From Deltaproteobacteria bacterium RIFOXYA12_FULL_61_11 (GTDB lineage: Bacteria; Bdellovibrionota_F; JAHFAK01; YA12-FULL-61-11): DNA of 8,215 bases. The stretch lies in NCBI GenBank assembly GCA_001799195.1, contig MGSU01000188.1:1-8215 (forward strand), written 5' to 3'. The notes under the pieces are model-generated. The model ran no database searches and was not told the DNA's origin. It was given only the letters and a program-made list of their open reading frames with translations. Of the stretch, positions 1 to 7,452 are shown piece after piece. The translations under genes and the position numbers were made by a program. The stretch's first letter is position 1, and the number at the start of each line of letters is the position of its first letter.

Positions 1-1605
1 CTCTACTTGAGCGAGAACGGCCTTCACCTCTACTTCCAGGAACTGGAACAAAGTCTTGAGTTCGGTTTTCCCCGCTTACTTCTGCCTGGGTTATGGCGCC
101 ACCTTGCTCTGACCATCGAGGCGGACCTTGTCCGGCTCTTCGTCGACGGCAACGAGGTCGCCAGAGATACTCTGGTCGCCCCGCTCTCCGATTCCTATGA
201 CCCGCTCTTCTTCGGCAATGAAGGCTGGGAAGAATATTTTCATGGCACCCTCGACGACTTTCACCTCCTCGCTCATGCCCGCAGCCCGCAGGAACTCTGT
301 GAAGTCAACGGTGGCTTGTGGTACTTGGAGAGTGAAACCTGTAAGCTCGCTCCGGCCGAGGAGAGCCTGGTCCTCTCCTACGACTTCACCGAAGCCACCT
401 CATCGCTTGTTCCGGATCTGACCCCCTACCACCACGACGGAACCGGTGAGTTGTACACCCTTGTGCCCGGACACAACGGTCAAGGTCTGCACTTTACCGA
501 TTATCCCGGTGCCATCACCGTCCCGGCGAGCTACGACCTGGCCTTCCACGACCGGTTCACCATCCGCATGAAGCTCTGGCCCGAGGAGCACAGTGATCGG
601 GGTCAAGCACTGCTGGGCAGGGAAGAAAGCTTCATGCTCCTCACCACCCGCTACCCGCAGCTTTTGCTCGAGGCCCGTGACGGATTGCACTTCGTCGCCT
701 CGTCGGTCCCCCTGCAAGAAGAGACCTGGAACGACCTCGCCCTGGTCTACGATCAGGAGGTGGTGCGCTTCTACATCAACGGCGTCCTCGGTGGCGAAGC
801 CCCGTCCTTCGGTTTGCTCGGGCTCACCCAGGTGCCGCTCAACCTGGGCGACAGCATCGGCCCGCCCTTCCCGGGCACCGGCGCTTTCCTCGGTGTGCTC
901 GACGAGATAACAATCTATCGCGATGCCTTGCCCGAGCGCACGTTCTGCCCAGATACATATGACCCCATCGACGGCCACTGCCCCTTCGTGGTGCAAGCGA
1001 GGTTCCACCTGGAAAACGAACTCATCGCCGCGTACGACTTCGAGGCTGGTTTCGGCGACGTGATACAGGACCGTTCTGGCCATGATAATCCCGGTCTTTT
1101 TACCCTGGGCAGCGTTCTGGCCGGGGCTCTCGACGGCCAGAGCGCCGCTTTATTCCAGGGTGGCTCACTCCGTTTTGCAAACTATCAGCAGCTCGGCCAA
1201 GACTTCACCCTGTCCTTGCGCCTGCGCAACCTCGAGGAAGCACCCTCGGCCACGATCGTCGAGAGCGAGGGCTTATTCGCGTTGCGTCTCGAGGGTGATC
1301 TTTTCGTGCTCGAGTTCCCCGAGCTTCGGCACGTCTTCGAGTATTCCTTCGACCCGCTCGAGGCGCACGAGCTCACCCTCTCCCGCCAAGGCGACCGCTT
1401 CAGTCTGGTACTCGACAACCGCGAGCTTGGCTCGGTCGTCGTCCCCCTGCCGCCCACCGAGCTCGTTCCGATCCTGGCAGGCACCTCGTTCTCTGGGTAT
1501 CTCGACGATATCAAACTCTACTCGACCAGCCTTCCTCTCGATCGGATTTGCCGCAACCACGGCTACGAAACCTTCCACCCCGCCCTTGAGCGCTGCTTTT
1601 TCTCC
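1..1605 (+). repeat. Three tandem LamG/concanavalin A-like modules (first incomplete)
   Basis: Three related modules of roughly 190-200 residues lie at bases 1-288 (C-terminal half only), 367-954 and 1009-1605. Each complete one opens with an aliphatic-Tyr-Asp-Phe strand (LVLSYDF, LIAAYDF). All three have a mid-module hydrophobic strand followed by a D/N-G or D-N turn (LWRHLAL...VDGNEV; TWNDLALVY...INGVLGG; HELTLSR...LDNREL) and close with GTLDDF, GVLDEI or GYLDDI. After each closing strand comes a linker with two cysteines (C-x13-C, C-x10-C, C-x14-C), probably a disulfide loop. This is the pattern of the LamG/pentraxin-like beta-sandwich found in bacterial surface proteins. The repeats are divergent at DNA level, so they are old internal duplications rather than a recent expansion. 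Confidence 0.85.
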
Positions 1606-4600
1606 GACGACCCGTTGCTGGTCGATACCGATCGGGACGGGGTACTGGACCTCTTTGACGAACTGCCCGACGATCCAGCCGAATGGACGGACAGCGACAG
1701 CGATGGGGTGGGCAACAACGCCGATGCTTTTCCCTGGAACCCCGCAGAATGGACCGACTTGGACGGGGACGGCGTAGGCGCCAACGAGGACGAGGCGGAC
1801 AACGACCCTTATGGACTTACCGACAGCGATGGCGATGGTTTTTCCGACGGCCAGGATGCCTTCCCCTACGATTCCTTCTGCGCCGAGGACCGCGATGGCA
1901 ATGGACTCTGTGACGAGCAGCAAGAAGAGTTCGATCCGGCGCTCATTGCCGTGTTTCACTTCTCTTCCAAGACCGGGTGTGTGCTCGAGAATGATCTTGG
2001 GACCGGACCTGAGCTTCAGGCCTGTGGCCCGCGGTTGGTCAAGGAAGGCTTGCACAACAGCAGCCTCGCCTTCCAGGAAGCCTGTCAACAAGCCGTGCTC
2101 GATGCCCCGGTCAGTCTCGGCGAGGCCTTCGGGCTCAGTCTGTGGTACAAGGTCAACTCGACCCAAGCACGCCAGGTCTTGGTCGAACTCCAGGACATGG
2201 TGACGGTGTTGGTGGAAGAACAGCGGCTACTCCTCGCCTGGGCGGATGGGCGTGTTCTCGACACCCGCACCTTCCTCGAAGAAGGACAATGGCATCATCT
2301 CGTGCTATCGCGCGATCTCGACCACGTGACCGTGCAGCACGATGGCTTCAGGATTCTTGAGGAAACGCTCGGCGGGTTGCCGACCCCCGTACTCACCCGG
2401 CTTGTCTTGGGCTCGGACTGTTCCCAAAGTCCCTCTCTGCACGGCAAGCTCGATGAAATCCAATGGTATCGCCGTTCTTTGGCCGAGCAGGAACAGCAAC
2501 AGCTCTATGCCGTCGGTTTGCAAGCGCTCCGCAGCAGCCCCGAGCACGCCTATGATCGTACCGTCTCACTACCGGCGGGCGAACCTCGACGCATTTTCTT
2601 CGACGCCACCGATGACCCCCTCCACGGAGTCATCCTCGACCTCCCGGCGGGCACCTTTGCGCAGGATGTTCTTCTGGCCTTCGGTTCGGCTAGGATTGCC
2701 GAACAAGATTATCAGCCCGTGGGGCCGCAGGTGGCTGTCATGGCGGTGCCCGAGGCGACATTCCTACGGCCGGTACTGCTCACCCTGCCGTTCAACCCAC
2801 AACTTTTGACCTTGCTCGATATCAGCGCCGACCAGCTCACCGTGGTTCGTCACGACGACGAACTCGGCCGCATGGAAGCTTTTGAGGATGTGACCATCGA
2901 TCCGAGCGCCGGTACCGCGCAGGTGATGATCGATCGTTTCTCGGTCTACAGCGTGGTTGCCAAAACCATCCAGGGTGCCTGGTTCACCCGCGTTATCGGC
3001 GATATCCGTTGTGATGCTTGGGGACTGCTCGGTAATGTAGAACACCACATCACCTTCCGCTTGTTCAACCGCGGGTACGGTTTGTATCGGAGCGAAAGTG
3101 AACGAGACAGTAATGGGCATCCTTTTTTGATCACCGGCCACCTCGTTCATGAAGGAAAGCGCTTGGAATTGAGCCATGCCGGTGGAGGTGCGAGCATCAA
3201 TGACTTCTACTACGACTATTTTGGCATCGACGATATCCTCGACCCTGAGGCTACTACAGAGTACGTTGGCAACCTCTGTGACCGGGGGAGAAGTCCACTG
3301 CGCTTCGTGGGGGGTGGCTATCGCGTCAACCGGGTCGGCAAGGTGATAGGCGGCAGCATGGTCTACGATACCTGTCGGTACTATCCCAATACCTTTCTGC
3401 TGAGGAAAAGGCCGCTGCTCATGTTGACCCTGCCGGGAAGAAAGGTATTTGATTACTCTGGTGTGTTTTCCCCGGCGGTCCTGAGCATCGTGCCGAACAG
3501 CATCTTCCCCGAAGCCGCGCTCCGCCTCTCTCTGTACAATGCAGCAGGACAAGAAATCTATTCTACAACGAGCCTCGCCAGCACTGGCTCTAACTTCTTC
3601 TGGTGGAACGGTTCCGATAGTCAGGGGCAACACGTCCCCACGGGCTGGTATTACGTGGTGGTCACCGCCGAGGCGTCGCCATACCGCGACGTTGTCATGC
3701 AACCCATCTATATCGTCACCAGAGAGCCTGTGTGCTACGACCCCGACGGGGATCTGGTGTGCGGAAGCTGGGATAGCTGCCCCAGGGATCCCTTGAGTTG
3801 GGGAGTGGACTTCGACCGGGATGGTAAATGCAACCTCGGTCCTTCTCCGGATCCAGATGCGGACGGCGACGGTTGGCTCGACGCTGACGAACCCGAGTAC
3901 CTGCTCGACAATGCCAGCGAGTGGCAGGATAGCGACCTTGACGGGCTCGGCGACAACGCCGACCCCGACGACGACAACGACGGCGTGGACGACAAGGAGG
4001 ATCAGTGCCCCTTGGATGCTGAAGGTTCTGAAGATCTCGACCACGACGGGCTCTGTGACTATGAAGACGATTTCGTGGATGTGAAGCCGGAGATTGAGTG
4101 CAGTGGAGTTTCCAGCAATACTGCTGTGTCGAGCTACCAACCGGGAGACATTATCGAATTGGATAAATTCTCTTGGGTGCGCTGCAAAGTGACCTCGCAT
4201 TATCGGCAGTCCGACAAGACCATCAACGTATTGGCAGTGTCGAACTGGCTAAAAGTCTCGCTGGGCAAGGGTTCTTCTTCGCACGTCGTGATACCCAATG
4301 ACGGTTCTTTCTATACCGCGATCGACAAGACCGCGCCGGAATACGTCGACACCGGCGTGCTCATGGTGTTGACCGGACAACACGTGCGGTATATTTTGCT
4401 CAAGTACCTCGATCAAGATAGCTCCCACAACGTCTTTGCCAATGTAAACGCGAATGACTATCTAGGGCGGCTCGATACCTTGCTCATGGACCAAGAAAAA
4501 ACGGTCGAAATGATAACCCGATGCCCCTCGCTTCCAGAATCGCTCCAGACCATTTGCGCGACCAACCCGACAGTCTACGTGGGCAACCCAGTCCGCCAAC

Positions 4601-6846
4601 TCTATCCGGAGATCCGGCGCATCCTCGATGAGGAAGCAGAACAGACCGCGACCGCGAAGCTGCACTTGCTGATGATGCTCAACCCCATCTATGCTCCGGA
4701 CCTGATCGAGTTGCCGACCGAGCAACGTAATGAGTTGGCTAGGTTGTGGCTGATCACAGGCTGGGAAGCCTTATGGAAGACAGAGCCGCCGCGATGTATT
4801 AGTTATATGTTTGACAATAGTATGATCTATACTTGCGATCCAGATCAACGCTTCAGTTGGCCACCATTCAACGAACTGAAGAACCGCATGTTCTTCCTGA
4901 CCGAATATGACGGGGATCCGAATCCAGACGGTACGATCAATTGTTCAGAAGATGACCAGCTCTGTCTTTTTGCCCAAAATAATGGAGTTGGATTTGGAGA
5001 AGGATTGCTTTTACAAGGTGCCGCTGCTGGTCTTGGTTGGGTATTATCAAAATTATCTAGTAATGACGGTAATGACGAAGCACCGGATGCTCGTGTTTAT
5101 AGCAGACCAGGGCGAGAACCAGGGATGCGCGTTCTCGCTACAGAAGAAGCCGCGGTGCGGGCGGAAATGCGAAATAACATGACATCTCATATGGGTTCAT
5201 ATGATACCCGATCAGTTGTCATGAACCCAGAAACCTATCAGTTTTTCGAGAAAATCCCTCAATCCGAGGTGCCATCAGACTGGCTGCAATGGACCTATGA
5301 TCAACATTATCTTCATCAAGAGAAATTAGCACAACAATTTGAAGCTGAAGGCTTCGAGTATCCTGTTTCCATGAGTGGCTATCCAGGCACACGCCCGTGC
5401 CCGGCAAAAGCCGATGAACTGGGTTTTGGCGCGGATTCGCTGTATGCCCAGTGGTCCACTGATGATGCTGATAAGGATTGGCGGCGCACTACGACTCTGC
5501 TGCCCACGCTCGACGGGCTGCAAAAGACTACAGGACGCAACCTCCCCTTCGCGCTCTACCAGGCCAATGCGCTCGCCCATCATGTTGGAACTGGCAATAC
5601 CAGAGACATGGCGAGGTTCACCGAGGATGAGGCGAACCGGTCCGTGGTGCTGCGAGATCCGAATAATCCAGCAAATCGTAGGTATCTATCCGACATTCAA
5701 AGCGATGCCCCCTTCGTGATAACCGTACAAAGTGATGGCAGTGTTGCCCTTCAGCAGTTCATCATTGGTGGTGAGTCATGGCGGTATCAGGAGACTTTGG
5801 CGGAAATTTGGCAAACTCCCACTTCTCCCGATGATTCTTATCCTATCTCAAAACCGATAGCACGAACCAATTTCTATGATATTCTGAACAATTCGAATAA
5901 AATCCACTTTCGACCGGTCAGTGGTATCTTTGGTCAGGGCAGGTACGATCTGTGGATCGGTCGAGATACCAATGGTGATACCGAGTTGGCAGCTAGTGAA
6001 GGACAGTATATCCTGCCAATTACCGTAATCAATGAAGAGCAGTACTTTATGTCACAAGCTCTCCTTATCTCGACCTGGCAAGCCTGGGTTGTGGCTGGAC
6101 ATGATCTTGCTTCAACCCTCTTGTCGGCATTTCTTTCCCCATATCAAATTGATCCCGATAATCCTCAACCAGGTGCTCTGCTTATCCAACCAACTCGGGT
6201 AGAATGGAGAAGGCTCACCCCAGACGATTTGAAGAGGAATTCGGAGCGAGCCGGCGCCAATTTCAGCTACGCTGATGGCACAACGCGTATCCCGAGTCTC
6301 ATCTATAATGAGGATTCCTCGGCCTCACGGTTGGTCAGCGAATCGGCCACCATGAGCAGGGCCGTGCTCCGGGATGCTATACCAGTTGAAAATGTCAATC
6401 AAAGGATATCAGCTTGGTACGGGAGCCATCCGACGAGTACCACGCATATTGATACACTTACTGAAAACGAAATACCCAATGAACATCGAATAATCTCGAA
6501 AGATTTCGAGGTTCTCGACGGAAAATACAGCGACGTCCACCTCGCGCTCGGAACCGCCGACTTCAACTTCACAGAACTGCAGATCGAGACCATCCGTACA
6601 AACCAGGGCATCTTCGTGCAGTCCGTGACGGTCAGAGGTTATACCAACGATTTGTATGACTTCGATTATCAAGAAGAGGATCTGACGGAAATCAAGGACG
6701 GCGCGGTGCTCCAGTACGGTTGGAGCGCCGGTTATGGTTCGGCCGGCGCGATCTTCTGGACCGAGATCCACTTCCATTGGCAATACCGGACCATGGATTG
6801 CCGCATAGAGGAAATTAAAACCTGCCAGTTCGCACCCGTACCATAA
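1..6846 (+). CDS. Giant modular surface/secreted protein (LamG, TSP3, ZU5-like, FlgD-Ig), polymorphic-toxin-like; 5' partial
   Basis: The frame is open from base 1, so the gene begins upstream and the TTG at 7 is not a credible start. Residues below count from that codon. Domains in order: partial LamG 1-100, LamG 121-316, LamG 335-533, TSP3 array 534-644, LamG 645-837, ZU5-like 843-986, unrecognised 987-1153, FlgD-type Ig 1154-1242, TSP3 array 1243-1358, then about 920 residues of unrecognised C-terminus. Each LamG ends in the typical G-x-L-D-D/E-h-x-h-Y strand, and paired cysteines in the linkers suggest disulfides and hence export. LamG folds usually bind glycans or proteins, and TSP3 repeats bind calcium. 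The combination implies an extracellular or cell-surface adhesin or toxin-delivery stalk. The signal peptide must lie upstream. The C-terminus differs in base composition and may be a swappable effector tip, but I see no catalytic motif. The alternative is a plain giant adhesin. The coding frame is certain; the function is inferred. Confidence 0.95.
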   Translation, partial: LYLSENGLHLYFQELEQSLEFGFPRLLLPGLWRHLALTIEADLVRLFVDGNEVARDTLVAPLSDSYDPLFFGNEGWEEYFHGTLDDFHLLAHARSPQELCEVNGGLWYLESETCKLAPAEESLVLSYDFTEATSSLVPDLTPYHHDGTGELYTLVPGHNGQGLHFTDYPGAITVPASYDLAFHDRFTIRMKLWPEEHSDRGQALLGREESFMLLTTRYPQLLLEARDGLHFVASSVPLQEETWNDLALVYDQEVVRFYINGVLGGEAPSFGLLGLTQVPLNLGDSIGPPFPGTGAFLGVLDEITIYRDALPERTFCPDTYDPIDGHCPFVVQARFHLENELIAAYDFEAGFGDVIQDRSGHDNPGLFTLGSVLAGALDGQSAALFQGGSLRFANYQQLGQDFTLSLRLRNLEEAPSATIVESEGLFALRLEGDLFVLEFPELRHVFEYSFDPLEAHELTLSRQGDRFSLVLDNRELGSVVVPLPPTELVPILAGTSFSGYLDDIKLYSTSLPLDRICRNHGYETFHPALERCFFSDDPLLVDTDRDGVLDLFDELPDDPAEWTDSDSDGVGNNADAFPWNPAEWTDLDGDGVGANEDEADNDPYGLTDSDGDGFSDGQDAFPYDSFCAEDRDGNGLCDEQQEEFDPALIAVFHFSSKTGCVLENDLGTGPELQACGPRLVKEGLHNSSLAFQEACQQAVLDAPVSLGEAFGLSLWYKVNSTQARQVLVELQDMVTVLVEEQRLLLAWADGRVLDTRTFLEEGQWHHLVLSRDLDHVTVQHDGFRILEETLGGLPTPVLTRLVLGSDCSQSPSLHGKLDEIQWYRRSLAEQEQQQLYAVGLQALRSSPEHAYDRTVSLPAGEPRRIFFDATDDPLHGVILDLPAGTFAQDVLLAFGSARIAEQDYQPVGPQVAVMAVPEATFLRPVLLTLPFNPQLLTLLDISADQLTVVRHDDELGRMEAFEDVTIDPSAGTAQVMIDRFSVYSVVAKTIQGAWFTRVIGDIRCDAWGLLGNVEHHITFRLFNRGYGLYRSESERDSNGHPFLITGHLVHEGKRLELSHAGGGASINDFYYDYFGIDDILDPEATTEYVGNLCDRGRSPLRFVGGGYRVNRVGKVIGGSMVYDTCRYYPNTFLLRKRPLLMLTLPGRKVFDYSGVFSPAVLSIVPNSIFPEAALRLSLYNAAGQEIYSTTSLASTGSNFFWWNGSDSQGQHVPTGWYYVVVTAEASPYRDVVMQPIYIVTREPVCYDPDGDLVCGSWDSCPRDPLSWGVDFDRDGKCNLGPSPDPDADGDGWLDADEPEYLLDNASEWQDSDLDGLGDNADPDDDNDGVDDKEDQCPLDAEGSEDLDHDGLCDYEDDFVDVKPEIECSGVSSNTAVSSYQPGDIIELDKFSWVRCKVTSHYRQSDKTINVLAVSNWLKVSLGKGSSSHVVIPNDGSFYTAIDKTAPEYVDTGVLMVLTGQHVRYILLKYLDQDSSHNVFANVNANDYLGRLDTLLMDQEKTVEMITRCPSLPESLQTICATNPTVYVGNPVRQLYPEIRRILDEEAEQTATAKLHLLMMLNPIYAPDLIELPTEQRNELARLWLITGWEALWKTEPPRCISYMFDNSMIYTCDPDQRFSWPPFNELKNRMFFLTEYDGDPNPDGTINCSEDDQLCLFAQNNGVGFGEGLLLQGAAAGLGWVLSKLSSNDGNDEAPDARVYSRPGREPGMRVLATEEAAVRAEMRNNMTSHMGSYDTRSVVMNPETYQFFEKIPQSEVPSDWLQWTYDQHYLHQEKLAQQFEAEGFEYPVSMSGYPGTRPCPAKADELGFGADSLYAQWSTDDADKDWRRTTTLLPTLDGLQKTTGRNLPFALYQANALAHHVGTGNTRDMARFTEDEANRSVVLRDPNNPANRRYLSDIQSDAPFVITVQSDGSVALQQFIIGGESWRYQETLAEIWQTPTSPDDSYPISKPIARTNFYDILNNSNKIHFRPVSGIFGQGRYDLWIGRDTNGDTELAASEGQYILPITVINEEQYFMSQALLISTWQAWVVAGHDLASTLLSAFLSPYQIDPDNPQPGALLIQPTRVEWRRLTPDDLKRNSERAGANFSYADGTTRIPSLIYNEDSSASRLVSESATMSRAVLRDAIPVENVNQRISAWYGSHPTSTTHIDTLTENEIPNEHRIISKDFEVLDGKYSDVHLALGTADFNFTELQIETIRTNQGIFVQSVTVRGYTNDLYDFDYQEEDLTEIKDGAVLQYGWSAGYGSAGAIFWTEIHFHWQYRTMDCRIEEIKTCQFAPVP
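1606..1938 (+). repeat. TSP3-like calcium-binding Asp-rich array 1
   Basis: About 110 residues carry repeated D-x-D-x-D-G-x-x-D motifs (DTDRDGVLD, DSDSDGVGNN, DLDGDGVGAN, DSDGDGFSDGQD, DRDGNGLCDE) alternating with the phrases PDDPAEWTD and AFPWNPAEWTD. This is the thrombospondin type 3 style seen in many Gram-negative secreted proteins. Such repeats bind calcium and make a rigid spacer. The array separates the third and fourth LamG modules. Confidence 0.9.
1939..2517 (+). repeat. Fourth LamG-like module, the one echoed downstream at 7605-8190
   Basis: It begins LIAVFHF after the TSP3 array and has the strands FGLSLWYKV, GQWHHLVLSRD and LTRLVLGSDC, closing with HGKLDEIQWYRRSL and then QQLYAVGL. 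It differs from the first three modules in its extra cysteines and in lacking a cysteine linker after it. The open frame at the window end contains the matching landmarks (ETQARQ, AWNHLVINR, LVLGPDC, GKLDELHVYRRGL, LYLVGL) in the same order and at similar spacing, so the two are paralogous modules. Confidence 0.85.
2533..2964 (+). other. ZU5-like beta domain within the giant protein
   Basis: Residues 843-986 show LPAGTF near the start, a middle strand with ATFLRPVLLTLPF, a stretch giving LTVVRHDDELGRMEAFEDV, and the end RFSVYSVV. The order 'P-x-G-x-F ... F-x-x-P-h-x-L-x-h-P-h ... F-S-x-Y' is what I know from ZU5-type domains of bacterial surface proteins. Its role there is structural. The assignment rests on pattern only and could be another Ig-like fold. 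Confidence 0.5.
3466..3732 (+). other. FlgD-type Ig-like domain within the giant protein
   Basis: Residues 1154-1242 contain FSPAVLSIVPNS, then LRLSLYNAAGQEIYS, then WWNGSDSQGQHVPTGWYYVVV. The signature (I/L)-Y-(N/D)-x-x-G-(Q/R)-x(h), W-x-G-x-(D/N)-x-x-G-x-x-(V/L)-P-x-G-x-Y is that of the FlgD Ig-like/FN3-like domain that commonly sits near the C-terminus of secreted proteins. Here it is internal, which fits its use as the stalk end before the second TSP3 array and the tip. It says nothing about flagella. Confidence 0.8.
3733..4080 (+). repeat. TSP3-like calcium-binding Asp-rich array 2
   Basis: About 116 residues contain YDPDGDLVCGSWDSC, DFDRDGKCN, DPDADGDGWLDADE, DSDLDGLGDNADPDDDNDGVDD and DLDHDGLCDYEDDF, with the spacer NASEWQDSD as in array 1. 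Cysteines occur inside the loops, as in eukaryotic TSP3. The array marks the junction between the beta-domain stalk and the unrecognised C-terminal part. Confidence 0.9.
4081..6843 (+). other. C-terminal variable region of the giant protein (candidate effector tip)
   Basis: Residues 1359-2279 match no family I can name. The visible parts are a beta-rich start (1359-1475), a helical Leu/Glu-rich part (about 1500-1590), two Cys-pair loops (about 1600-1655), and a Gly/Ala-rich hydrophobic segment GFGEGLLLQGAAAGLGWVLS (1662-1681), resembling glycine-rich pretoxin or membrane-insertion segments. A mixed region follows with NALAHHVGTGN (His 1858-1859) and NPANRRYLSD. The end is beta-rich, with HLALGTADFNF, VTVRGYTNDLYDFDY (2207-2221) and a Gly-rich strand pair. 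From memory, ends of the form 'ALG ... D-x-Y-D/N-F/W' recur at the C-termini of polymorphic-toxin-like proteins, but I could not check this. The DNA here is of patchy GC, unlike the stalk. Toxin, adhesin tip and enzyme all remain possible. Confidence 0.5.
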
Positions 6847-6852
6847 GGAGGT
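6844..6852 (+). promoter_or_regulatory. Shine-Dalgarno overlapping the upstream stop codon
   Basis: TAAGGAGGT is a full anti-16S match. It includes the TAA stop of the giant gene and ends 3 bases before the ATG at 6856. The overlap fixes the start of the small gene and implies coupled expression of the two proteins from one mRNA. Confidence 0.9.
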
Positions 6853-6855
6853 CGT

Positions 6856-7452
6856 ATGCGATTATTTCTCATAGTAATGGTTCTTTTGGGGAGTGTATTG
6901 CTCCCTCTCCCTACCCGAGCAGAGTTCATTCTTATTGAAGAAAATGCATGGGGAATGCCAATCCGAGCCTCTGGGGGACCCACGTTTAAAAAAGATGATC
7001 TTGTAGTCATCGAGGTTGGTCTCTGGACCGATCACAGCCAGCTCAAGGATATCGTGATGACCATGGTTGTGCCTCCTGAGTTGAAGGCGAAGAACTTTCA
7101 AGGAAGTAAAATTCAACAAAATATCTATTCTCGCAGATTCGCGGAGATGACGCCCTTTACCCGGTGGCCGTCAGACCAGAGTACTTCTATCCACTACTCC
7201 GGTTTCGCCTTAGAAGATTCGTCTAAATGGTCAAAACCGCTCACTGTCGATGTCCGTTTCACCCGGATGTACCGGATCGCGGAGACCAAGGAATGTCTCG
7301 AGGAGAAGTACCAATATCATCTTCAATGGCCGGGGTCGTATTACAAAAAAGGGTATGGTTGGCAAGGAGCGACCATGAAAAAGGAGTACGGTCGGAGGCT
7401 TCCCCCCTCGGCTTGCACCAGTGAGATCTGTTCCGGTTGGAGTTGCCGTTGA
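6856..7452 (+). CDS. Small exported protein, candidate partner or immunity protein; unrecognised family
   Basis: The gene encodes 198 residues, starting at ATG behind a near-perfect Shine-Dalgarno. Residues 1-23 form a Sec signal peptide: a basic start (MR), a hydrophobic core (LFLIVMVLLGSVLL) and a TRA cleavage site before EF. No lipobox cysteine is present, so the product should be periplasmic or secreted. Residues 24-155 alternate beta-like strands (LVVIEVGLW, IVMTMVVPPEL, SIHYSGFAL, LTVDVRF) and look like an Ig-type sandwich. The tail is basic, then cysteine-rich (ACTSEIC, GWSC). It starts 9 bases after the giant gene's stop and is thus in its operon. By position it could be a cognate immunity or anchoring partner for the tip. 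Because a TSP3-LamG frame follows at once, it could instead be the N-terminus of a second modular protein split by a frameshift. The cysteine tail after the C6 run at 7402-7407 is the least trustworthy part. I do not recognise the family. Confidence 0.85.
   Translation: MRLFLIVMVLLGSVLLPLPTRAEFILIEENAWGMPIRASGGPTFKKDDLVVIEVGLWTDHSQLKDIVMTMVVPPELKAKNFQGSKIQQNIYSRRFAEMTPFTRWPSDQSTSIHYSGFALEDSSKWSKPLTVDVRFTRMYRIAETKECLEEKYQYHLQWPGSYYKKGYGWQGATMKKEYGRRLPPSACTSEICSGWSCR

Noticed and set aside
2764-4200. 478-codon open frame on the minus strand
   Set aside because: It lies wholly antisense to the ZU5-like, FlgD-Ig and TSP3 coding sequence, has a Val/Ile/His-rich composition typical of reverse-frame reading, and shows no recognisable domain or Shine-Dalgarno.
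4990-5055. Transmembrane anchor in the giant protein
   Set aside because: The Gly/Ala-rich segment is short, with a glutamate and a glutamine inside it. It is better described as a glycine-rich hydrophobic linker or pretoxin-like segment.
5560-5600. HH pair in NALAHHVGTGN as an HNH or metallopeptidase active site
   Set aside because: The surrounding residues do not supply the rest of an HNH (no following N and H at family spacing) or HExxH motif.
1-6846. Rhs, CdiA or RTX family membership
   Set aside because: No YD repeats, filamentous-haemagglutinin repeats or GGxGxDxLx nonapeptides are present. The Asp-rich repeats are of TSP3 type.
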